Part shown: piece by piece, positions 1 to 6,670 of the stretch
How the letters are laid out: each line of letters opens with the position of its first letter
How positions within the stretch are numbered: the first letter of the stretch is position 1
Source of the DNA: Bacillus sp. SKDU12
GTDB lineage: Bacteria > Bacillota > Bacilli > Bacillales > Bacillaceae
Assembly (NCBI RefSeq): GCF_010093085.1
Contig: NZ_MSRC01000017.1
Span: forward strand, 295,627-359,626
DNA: 64,000 bases
Direction: 5' to 3'
Program-made: the position numbers and the translations under genes
Notes under the pieces: model-generated
The model's input: the letters and a program-made list of their open reading frames with translations, nothing else
Told to the model about the DNA's origin: nothing
Database searches by the model: none

Positions 1-735
1 GAAATACATGATATTCAAGAAGCGGAAAAGCAAGATGAAGGCGGCTTGAAGGAGCTGTTTGATCCTTGGGTGCGCCCTGCGTTAATTGCGGGCTTAGGAC
101 TGGCGTTTTTGCAGCAGTTTATCGGAACGAACACGATCATTTATTATGCGCCAAAAACCTTCACAAACGTCGGGTTTGGAAACTCCGCTTCGATTTTAGG
201 AACAGTTGGAATCGGCACAGTTAATGTTCTCATGACATTAGTAGCGATTAAAATCATCGACAAGATTGGAAGAAAGCCGCTATTGTTATTCGGAAATGCC
301 GGGATGGTGATCAGCTTAATCGTTTTGGCGCTGGTGAATCTCTTTTTCGATAACACACCGGCTGCCTCCTGGACAACTGTCATCTGTTTAGGCGTGTTTA
401 TCGTTGTCTTTGCAGTCAGCTGGGGCCCGGTTGTCTGGGTGATGCTTCCTGAATTGTTCCCGCTCCATGTCAGAGGAATCGGGACTGGGGTCTCGACTTT
501 GATGCTGCACGTTGGTACACTGATCGTTTCACTAACCTATCCAATATTAATGGAAGCGATCGGCATCAGTTATTTATTCCTGATTTATGCCGCCATCGGT
601 ATGATGTCCTTCTTATTTGTCCGATTTAAAGTGACAGAGACGAAGGGAAAAAGCCTTGAAGAAATTGAACAGGATTTACGAGATAAAAACGGACAAGGCG
701 GTTCGGCTGGAAAACAGCAGACTGTCGAAACATAA
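1..735 (+). CDS. ywtG: MFS sugar transporter, C-terminal part (YwtG-like)
   Basis: Partial gene. The reading frame is open from base 1, so the start lies outside the window; the visible part is the C-terminal half of a 12-helix sugar/H+ symporter. Several hydrophobic helices are visible. Sugar-porter landmarks include IIDKIGRKPLL (the loop motif), PELFPLHVRGIGTG (the PELFP-x-xxRG signature near TM10) and the terminal VTETKGKSLEEIE segment (the PETKG motif). It probably imports a hexose or pentose by proton symport. It converges on gerBC across a shared terminator, as ywtG does in B. subtilis. The substrate cannot be read from the sequence, and a CsbC or AraE paralogue is excluded only by context. 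Confidence 0.85.
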   Translation, partial: EIHDIQEAEKQDEGGLKELFDPWVRPALIAGLGLAFLQQFIGTNTIIYYAPKTFTNVGFGNSASILGTVGIGTVNVLMTLVAIKIIDKIGRKPLLLFGNAGMVISLIVLALVNLFFDNTPAASWTTVICLGVFIVVFAVSWGPVVWVMLPELFPLHVRGIGTGVSTLMLHVGTLIVSLTYPILMEAIGISYLFLIYAAIGMMSFLFVRFKVTETKGKSLEEIEQDLRDKNGQGGSAGKQQTVET

Positions 736-768
736 AACAGGGTGCGCGTAATCGCGCACCCTGTTGAT
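736..768. terminator. Bidirectional rho-independent terminator between ywtG and gerBC
   Basis: A perfect 12-bp stem (ACAGGGTGCGCG, loop TAAT, CGCGCACCCTGT) lies directly after the ywtG stop and before the gerBC stop on the other strand. A-rich sequence precedes it on the + strand, so it can work for gerBC on the minus strand. The T-run on the + side is weak. Confidence 0.75.
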
Positions 769-771
769 TGC

Positions 772-1896
772 TCACTTTCCGACTGTCCCGAAATTAACAA
801 TGTCGAATGAAATATCATACTTGAAATCAGCTTCAGCAAATACTTCATCCCAATGCCCTTTTACTTTATTCCAGTAGTCAGGATATTGAACACGGACTCG
901 TTCGGACAAAAAAATCGGATCAGCTTTATACTCATGCTGCAGTTTATCCATCACCTTTTTCACATCACGTTCAAGTTTTTTCTCGAAAATGCGCCCCAGT
1001 TTGTTCAAATAGCTTTGACTAAAGGAGTCTTCTTTTGGATTTTGATCTTCTGTGAGGATGCCCTTTGTTTTAACAGAAATATGAAAGACAGGCTTTCCAT
1101 TTTTAATTTCCGGCTTAATTTTTGTTTTTGACTTGCTTATCTCAAAGGTAATTGGACGTCCTTTGTCTGTCGCCGGCAAGACGCCGCCTTGGATTGTTCC
1201 CATGACCCATGTCAGTGGTTGGAGTTCATCAGCGGAAAGAAATCCAATCAGTTTATTGCTGTGGCTTTTAATAATGCCTGCCCCGTCATACTTGATTTTT
1301 CCCTTTTGTTTTTTCGCCGCTTGGATGAGAAAGCTGTAGTGGTTCTGGCAATAAAGAGAAGCTCTTCCGATTCGCAGAGGCAACATAATTTTTCCGTTAT
1401 ACCCCATGTGAGTTGTCAAATCAATCAGTTTTTCGACAGGCATGGGCTGTTGCTGATTTGAGCTGCCTTTAGCAAAAAGATCACTGGCGTTTCCTCTTGC
1501 AGCAATTAAATAACTGCTTCGTCTTAATTCATCATCTCTTATGAAGTGATTTAACACTTGATCAATGTTTTGATGTTTCATCAGTTGTTCTCCTAAAAGA
1601 ATCACTTTCAAGTGATCGCTGTAAATAGGAGGATCCTTGATCGATACATCACTGACCGCTTCGAGAATATTTTTCCCATAAGATGTCACATTGATAAACT
1701 CAGGCTTTCCCGCAGCTTGGCTGTTTTCACTTTGGGGAAGAAGATTTTGATACATTAATTTATAATGATGATGATCTGTTTCATCGATTGCGAGTCCTCT
1801 GGCGAAGGATAGCTTTTCAATATTTTTGACATCCCAGCATCCGCAGAGCGCCTGCAGCATGAGAAACATTGCCGCCAGCTTTATTATTATCTTCAT
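772..1896 (-). CDS. gerBC: Spore germinant receptor subunit C, lipoprotein GerBC
   Basis: GerAC-family subunit of a spore inner-membrane germinant receptor. In B. subtilis GerB acts with GerK in germination by asparagine, glucose, fructose and K+. The start is set at the ATG at 1896, giving 374 aa. It overlaps the gerBB stop by 4 bp and begins with a lipoprotein signal peptide ending in the lipobox LCGC, so the mature protein starts at about Cys20. The longer frame back to 1944 would bury the signal peptide. The rest is a soluble domain typical of Ger(x)C proteins. It is the last gene of gerBA-gerBB-gerBC. Confidence 0.93.
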   Translation of the reverse strand: MKIIIKLAAMFLMLQALCGCWDVKNIEKLSFARGLAIDETDHHHYKLMYQNLLPQSENSQAAGKPEFINVTSYGKNILEAVSDVSIKDPPIYSDHLKVILLGEQLMKHQNIDQVLNHFIRDDELRRSSYLIAARGNASDLFAKGSSNQQQPMPVEKLIDLTTHMGYNGKIMLPLRIGRASLYCQNHYSFLIQAAKKQKGKIKYDGAGIIKSHSNKLIGFLSADELQPLTWVMGTIQGGVLPATDKGRPITFEISKSKTKIKPEIKNGKPVFHISVKTKGILTEDQNPKEDSFSQSYLNKLGRIFEKKLERDVKKVMDKLQHEYKADPIFLSERVRVQYPDYWNKVKGHWDEVFAEADFKYDISFDIVNFGTVGK

Positions 1897-2999
1897 TGAA
1901 GCTGCCCCCTTCCCAGTTTTTTCTGTATCCAGTTCAAAAACCAAATGAAGAATGGGATTGAGATTACAATTAAAAAAGCATATCCAAGAAGTGTCCCATA
2001 ATGAAATACGTCATTCAGATGCTTAGGATACAATGTTAAGAGAAATGTCACAGCCAGCATGGCCGTAAGCAGCCACGCATTGTTTTTATTTTTCAGATGA
2101 AAGATTTCGGTTAAACCGATATGGGCGCCTTTAAAGGAGCCAAGCATACAGGCAAATTGCTGGGCGGTCCAGGTCAGCTGTAAGAATACATCAAACCGTT
2201 CAATAAAAATGCCTGGAACTTCTAATGCGTGGATAAGAGAGATGGTAGGCCATGTTACCGTTTTGGCCTCAGCCACAGTCATACTGCCAATCACGATTAA
2301 TAAAGTGATACTGTAAAACACTGTGGAAGTCATAATCCCTAAAGCGACAGCTTTTTTTGCTTGCTTCGGGTCTCTCATAAACGGGATGAGGTACAGAATG
2401 ATTTCAAATCCTGAGAAATACAAAAGTGTTTTTGGAATTAAAGCGAAAAAGCTCTGATAGCCTCCCTCAAAAACTGGCCTGATGTAATCAAGCTGGAACA
2501 AGCGAAAACTGAACATCAGGAGTATCATAAAAATAAGAAGGGTTATAGGAAATATATAAGCATAGACCTTTGAAATCGCATAAACACCCCCGCCCACATG
2601 ATAAATGGCAACGGCAAGGAAGATAAACACCACAACAGACATCGGCGTATTTCTCAGCAGAAAGAATCCGACTACCTCTCCCAAAATACGTGCTTGATAG
2701 CAAACAATCCCAATGAAATAAAGAGAGATAAACGAATTTAATAAAAAACCCACGAACTTCCCAGCTACAATGCTGTTAAGCTTAAAAATGGTTTTCCCGC
2801 TGTTTTTTTGAAGAAAAGGCAAGAGAAGCAGAGCAATGGCAATAAAAATAGCGCCCTGCAGCAGAATGATAAGCCATCCGCTCGGGCTATCGGATTCGGC
2901 AGCTGAGCGGGGAAGGGTCAGGACGCCTGCCCCTATCAGGGTGCTGCTGATCATAATCATTGTCTGCATAAATGTCAGTTTATGTTCTGATTTCTTCAT
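1893..2999 (-). CDS. gerBB: Spore germinant receptor subunit B, membrane protein GerBB
   Basis: Polytopic membrane protein of the Ger(x)B family, related to the amino acid/polyamine/organocation transporter superfamily; it forms the presumed ligand-binding membrane part of the receptor. About ten hydrophobic segments are visible, with a typical N-terminus MKKSEHKLTFMQTMIMISS. The start is the ATG at 2999 (368 aa). AAAGGTGA lies just upstream inside the end of gerBA, whereas the GTG at 3008 would sit on the ribosome binding site. It overlaps gerBC by 4 bp. Confidence 0.93.
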   Translation of the reverse strand: MKKSEHKLTFMQTMIMISSTLIGAGVLTLPRSAAESDSPSGWLIILLQGAIFIAIALLLLPFLQKNSGKTIFKLNSIVAGKFVGFLLNSFISLYFIGIVCYQARILGEVVGFFLLRNTPMSVVVFIFLAVAIYHVGGGVYAISKVYAYIFPITLLIFMILLMFSFRLFQLDYIRPVFEGGYQSFFALIPKTLLYFSGFEIILYLIPFMRDPKQAKKAVALGIMTSTVFYSITLLIVIGSMTVAEAKTVTWPTISLIHALEVPGIFIERFDVFLQLTWTAQQFACMLGSFKGAHIGLTEIFHLKNKNNAWLLTAMLAVTFLLTLYPKHLNDVFHYGTLLGYAFLIVISIPFFIWFLNWIQKKLGRGQLQ

Positions 3000-3004
3000 A
3001 GCGA

Positions 3005-4456
3005 TCACCTTTGTCTAATATTGTCTTCAGGATCATTTCGTGTCGGCCTTCTTTTTAAAAACATAGTAGGAATGCGAATGACTGTATCTTTCAAATCCTG
3101 TCCGGGCTGCGCCATGATTGGGATAATGAAATCCTGGCCAAAGCTTTTCAGGCGCATTAAATGGCCGACAACGAAAAGATAGACCATGATAACCCCATAG
3201 AGGCCAAGCGCGGCCGCACTTATCATGACTACAATCCGGATAATCCGCAGCGGAAAGTTATAGGTGTATGAAGGAACAGTAAAGGATGCCAATGCGGTAA
3301 CGGATACCACAATGACCATCAGTGCGCTGACAATTTGTGCCTGTACAGCCGCCTGTCCAATGACAACGCCTCCGATAAGGCCAATCGTCTGGCCGATTGG
3401 CCTGGGCAGCCTTAAGCCGGCTTCCCGTATCAATTCGATCGTAAAGATCATGATAAAGGCCTCTACAAAAGGCGGGAATGGTACATTAAGCCGGCTTCCG
3501 GCAATCGAAATTGCCATTTTCGTTGGCAAAAGCCCGGGGTGAAAAGAAACGAGAGAAATATACAGACCGGGCAAATAAATCGTGATCAGGATACAGGAAT
3601 AACGGAGAATACGGATCAGTGACATGGGAATCCAGCGCTGGCTGTAATCGTCGGGTGAATGTATAAATTCATCAACCGTAGTGGGAACCACTAGAGCAAA
3701 CGGCGTACCATCTACTAAAATGGATACGCGTCCTTCCAATAGAGAACTTTGAACCCGGTCTGGCCGTTCTGTACTTAATATCGTGGGAACAATCGAAAAA
3801 GGATCATCTTCAATCAGCTGTTCAAGTGTGCCCGATTCTGGCAAATCATCTATCTTGACTGAATCTAGCCTTTTAAACACTTCTTTCACAACAAAATCAG
3901 GGGCAACATCTTGAATATAAGCGACGGCGACCTTCTTTTTCGTCCTTTTTCCGAGTATCATTTCCTTTATAACGAGATCAGGATCACCTATCTGATCACG
4001 CAAAAGAGCTGTGTTTGTCCGCAGTTTTTCAATAAATCCAATTTTCGGGCCGCGCTCCAAGATTTCAGAGGAAGGTTCTTCAAGACTGCGCGTTTTTGCT
4101 GACTTCGTGTCAAACGCTAATCCACCGCTATAGCCATCCGCAAGCAATACGGCTTGGCCTGCAAAAACGAGCTGTTCTATTTCTTGCATTGTAGAAACAA
4201 CCTTATGATGGAAACCGAATAAGAAGGCGGATAGATCTTCAATCGACCTTTCCTTATGGGCTAACGCTTCTCTTTGCAGAGGGGAAATGACGTATTGCGC
4301 CAGTATTTTATTCTCTGTCAGACCGTCAATATACAGTAAACAAGCCTTCTGCCTCTTGTCTCCGAATGGAAACGTATAAAACATCATGTCGTCACTTTGT
4401 CCGAATTTTTTTTTCAATGTGTCTAAATTGTTCTGGAGATCAGAGTCGATTTGCAT
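3005..4456 (-). CDS. gerBA: Spore germinant receptor subunit A, GerBA
   Basis: GerA-family A subunit, 483 aa. It has an N-terminal soluble domain of about 240 residues followed by several membrane segments between about residues 270 and 430. Visible family features include FLFGFHHKVVSTMQEIE, the ILVDGTPFALVVPTTVDEF strand region, and the proline-rich segment LRLPRPIGQTIGLIGG. It is the first gene of the operon, with a good ribosome binding site (AAAGGAGAG) before the ATG. Expression in the forespore under sigma-G is known for this operon, and a candidate promoter is annotated upstream. Confidence 0.94.
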   Translation of the reverse strand: MQIDSDLQNNLDTLKKKFGQSDDMMFYTFPFGDKRQKACLLYIDGLTENKILAQYVISPLQREALAHKERSIEDLSAFLFGFHHKVVSTMQEIEQLVFAGQAVLLADGYSGGLAFDTKSAKTRSLEEPSSEILERGPKIGFIEKLRTNTALLRDQIGDPDLVIKEMILGKRTKKKVAVAYIQDVAPDFVVKEVFKRLDSVKIDDLPESGTLEQLIEDDPFSIVPTILSTERPDRVQSSLLEGRVSILVDGTPFALVVPTTVDEFIHSPDDYSQRWIPMSLIRILRYSCILITIYLPGLYISLVSFHPGLLPTKMAISIAGSRLNVPFPPFVEAFIMIFTIELIREAGLRLPRPIGQTIGLIGGVVIGQAAVQAQIVSALMVIVVSVTALASFTVPSYTYNFPLRIIRIVVMISAAALGLYGVIMVYLFVVGHLMRLKSFGQDFIIPIMAQPGQDLKDTVIRIPTMFLKRRPTRNDPEDNIRQR

Positions 4457-4493
4457 AGTTTCTCTCCTTTAGCCTCAGGTTGACGGTTTTTAT

Positions 4494-4522
4494 TAATTTG
4501 TATCAAAAAAGGGGAATTATTC
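4494..4522 (-). promoter_or_regulatory. Candidate sigma-G promoter of gerBA
   Basis: On the minus strand GAATA is followed after 17 bp by CAAATTA, close to the sigma-G pattern (GAATA, then CATxxTA), about 40 bp before the gerBA start. The assignment rests on motif similarity and on the known forespore expression of gerB. Confidence 0.45.
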
Positions 4523-4560
4523 TTATCGAGGAAAAGCTTGAAACAAAGCTTCTTTTCGAC

Positions 4561-4593
4561 ATGATATAATAAAAAAGGAAACGCTTTCTTTCG
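4561..4593 (+). promoter_or_regulatory. Extended -10 promoter and cre-like site upstream of pmi
   Basis: TGATATAAT at 4562-4570 is an extended -10 element. No good -35 lies at 17 bp. Overlapping the expected transcription start is AGGAAACGCTTTCT, which resembles a catabolite-responsive element (TGWAANCGNTNWCA) with about three mismatches. CcpA control of a mannose-6-phosphate isomerase would be plausible but is only inferred. Confidence 0.3.
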
Positions 4594-4717
4594 AGAGCTG
4601 CAAAAGATGATGCTTTGTACATACGTTTGCTGTAGGAAAAAGACAGCTTATACGAGCGTTTGTAAGGGGGATGCACCGGGAAAATAATGAGCAGTTATTG
4701 ACAGGGGGGTACGGATC

Positions 4718-5668
4718 ATGACGGAATCACCGATTTTTCTAACACCTGTGTTTAAAGAAAAAGTGTGGGGCGGCACCGCTTTACGAGATAGATTTGGCTA
4801 CGGTATTCCTTCAGAAAAAACAGGGGAATGCTGGGCCATTTCCGCTCATCCAAAAGGGCCGAGCATTGTAGCGAATGGCCCATATAAAGGAAAAACACTG
4901 ACTGAGCTCTGGGATGAGCATCGGGACGTTTTCGGCGGTGTGGAGGGGGATCGATTTCCGCTTTTAGCAAAGCTGTTGGACGTGAAGGAAGATATGGCCA
5001 TTAAAGTTCACCCCGACGATTACTATGCCGGCGAAAATGAAGAGGACGAACTCGGCAAGACGGAATGCTGGTACATTATCGACTGTAAAGAAAATGCGGA
5101 GATTATTTACGGGCATACAGCCCGCTCAAAAACCGAACTTGTCACAATGATCAATAGTGGTGACTGGGATGGTCTGCTGCGAAGATTCAGGATTAAGCCG
5201 GGTGATTTCTATTATGTGCCGAGCGGTACAGTGCACGCCTTATGTAAGGAAGCGCTTGTTTTAGAGATACAGCAAAACTCTGACGCCACATACAGGATGT
5301 ATGACTATGACCGGATAGATAGCGACGGAAGTCCAAGAGAGCTGCATTTTGCCAAAGCGGTCAATGCGGCCACAGTTCCGCATGTGGACGGGTATATAGA
5401 TGAATCGACTGAATCGAGAAAAGGAGTCACCATTAAAACGTTTGTCCAAGGAGAATATTTTTCGGTATATAAATGGGACATCGAAGGGGAGGCTGAGCTG
5501 TCTCAGGATGAAAGCTTTCTGCTTTGCAGCGTGATAGAAGGAAGCGGTTTGCTAAAGTATGAAGATGAATCATGTCCGCTTCAAAAAGGCCATCATTTTA
5601 TACTGCCTGCTCAAATGCCCGACTTTACAGTGAAAGGAACATGTACACTGATCGTGTCTCATATGTAA
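4718..5668 (+). CDS. pmi: Mannose-6-phosphate isomerase, class I
   Basis: Interconverts mannose-6-phosphate and fructose-6-phosphate in the cytoplasm. The 316-aa cupin-fold protein has the expected zinc-site landmarks: VHPDD with His98, GTVHAL with His173, and LVLEIQQNSDATYRMYDYDR. A strong ribosome binding site (AGGGGGGT) precedes the ATG. It is a single gene between gerBA (divergent) and a terminator; the same gene sits at this place in B. subtilis (pmi/yvyI). ManA is a paralogue elsewhere in the genome, so the name rests on context. Confidence 0.9.
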   Translation: MTESPIFLTPVFKEKVWGGTALRDRFGYGIPSEKTGECWAISAHPKGPSIVANGPYKGKTLTELWDEHRDVFGGVEGDRFPLLAKLLDVKEDMAIKVHPDDYYAGENEEDELGKTECWYIIDCKENAEIIYGHTARSKTELVTMINSGDWDGLLRRFRIKPGDFYYVPSGTVHALCKEALVLEIQQNSDATYRMYDYDRIDSDGSPRELHFAKAVNAATVPHVDGYIDESTESRKGVTIKTFVQGEYFSVYKWDIEGEAELSQDESFLLCSVIEGSGLLKYEDESCPLQKGHHFILPAQMPDFTVKGTCTLIVSHM

Positions 5669-5676
5669 ACGATTTG

Positions 5677-5706
5677 AGCACTCGGCTGACTGCCGTGTGC
5701 TTTTTC
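5677..5706 (+). terminator. Rho-independent terminator of pmi
   Basis: AGCACtCGGC, loop TGACT, GCCGtGTGCT, followed by TTTTT. One T-T mismatch lies in the stem. It begins 8 bp after the pmi stop. Confidence 0.8.
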
Positions 5707-5966
5707 TATGTATGTCAAAAGCAAAAATAAGATTACGGTAAGGTGCTAAAGCTTGTCATCGCATTTACAGGCTTTTTTCTTTTAAAAACGAACACCATAT
5801 TCCTAAACTGGCTTGCTCACAAATAGTATTTCTGCGGCTAAGGCAGCAGTTGGTTTAAGCATTGAGAGAGAAAGTGAACTTTTATATGCATTTCCTAGTG
5901 AGATTGTATAAAAGCAAAAAGAGAGGAGATAAATAAGTTATACATGGAAAGGATGTGTTGTTTGCA
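5707..5966 (+). other. Intergenic stretch with short open fragments, possibly gene debris
   Basis: No full gene is visible. Two short open stretches stand out: a hydrophobic one of about 27 codons (about 5740-5826, ending LNWLAHK-stop), and one of about 32 codons ending SELLYAFPSEIV-stop at about 5910. They are in different frames and lack convincing start sites, so they look like decayed coding sequence rather than genes. AGAGGAGAT at about 5920 resembles a ribosome binding site but is not well placed for any long frame. Confidence 0.3.
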
Positions 5967-6251
5967 ATGTCAACTAATACCGGAGAATGGAATTATCAAG
6001 AAATGCAAGCTTGTCATTTACCTCAACCTGTAGCAACAGCATTTAGCAAAGCTATTGACGGGATTGTAGGTGTAAAGTATGTCCCTGTTCTTTATGTGGC
6101 ATCTCAGTTGGTTTCTGGTCATAACTATTGTATTGTCTGTAAAACAACAGCAACTACTAATCCCCCAATGCATGGTTGTAAAGTTGTGACCATATATGCT
6201 GATTTGGAAGGCAATGCCCATGTAACGAACATACATGATGTCATTCACTAA
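5967..6251 (+). CDS. Small cystatin-like protein of unknown function
   Basis: A 94-aa orphan with no signal peptide or membrane segment, so probably cytoplasmic. The start is the ATG at 5967: AAAGGATGTG ends 9 bases before it, and the GTG at 5955 overlaps that site. The order of parts resembles the cystatin/monellin fold: an N-terminal Gly (EWNYQ), a helix (VATAFSKAIDGIVG), a strand YVPVLYVASQLVSGHNY carrying a QxVxG-like QLVSG, then two more strands ending VTIYADLEGNAHVTNIHDV. I recall similar short hypothetical proteins with QVVAGTNY in other Firmicutes and gut bacteria. Protease inhibition is inference from the motif only. It has two CxxC/CxC-like cysteines (CIVC) and ends at its own strong terminator. 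Confidence 0.75.
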   Translation: MSTNTGEWNYQEMQACHLPQPVATAFSKAIDGIVGVKYVPVLYVASQLVSGHNYCIVCKTTATTNPPMHGCKVVTIYADLEGNAHVTNIHDVIH

Positions 6252-6315
6252 CACCTAAGCAGTAATATTTCGATTCAGCTTGATTGTGATGACCCTTTTT
6301 CAGATAATATAAGTC
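6252..6315. other. Short gap after the cystatin-like gene
   Basis: Nothing recognisable lies between the stop codon and the terminator stem. Confidence 0.4.
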
Positions 6316-6368
6316 CGCCCTTTCTTAAACAGAGTCTTAATCTGTTTATTATAAAGGGGGGCTTTTTC
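6316..6368 (+). terminator. Strong two-part rho-independent terminator
   Basis: Outer stem GCCCTTT/AAAGGGGGGC and inner stem AAACAGA/TCTGTTT, then CTTTTTC. It closes the small cystatin-like transcription unit and isolates lytD. Confidence 0.85.
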
Positions 6369-6599
6369 TAGTGAAAATACTGTGATGTTACCCGAATGGA
6401 GACATCAAAATATCCTCCTAAAGATTCACCCTATTAACCACAAACTTGGAGCTTCTGCAAAATCTTCATCCTAGACTTACATCTGTGAATTATCCCCCCT
6501 AATTTCATTAAAAACCCCTCTATTTTACTTATCTATTACTGTTTATTCTTCCTTTATCTCATTCAAGATTAATTTTTTTAAATGGAAGTGATTCACCTA

Positions 6600-6625
6600 T
6601 AAATGAAACTTACGCGTGCCGATAA
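6600..6625 (+). promoter_or_regulatory. Sigma-D promoter of lytD
   Basis: TAAA, 14 bp, GCCGATAA: an exact match to the sigma-D consensus, about 45 bp before the lytD start. It matches the known control of lytD by the motility sigma factor. The rest of 6369-6599 is A+T-rich and holds no gene that I can see. Confidence 0.92.
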
Positions 6626-6670
6626 ATAAACTAGTTTTATATACTTATTGAATAAGAAAGAGGAGAAGGA

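Noticed and set aside
5740..5826. Hydrophobic peptide of about 27 residues, possible toxin
   Set aside because: Only a GTG start buried in the putative ribosome binding sequence, and no antitoxin RNA or promoter visible.
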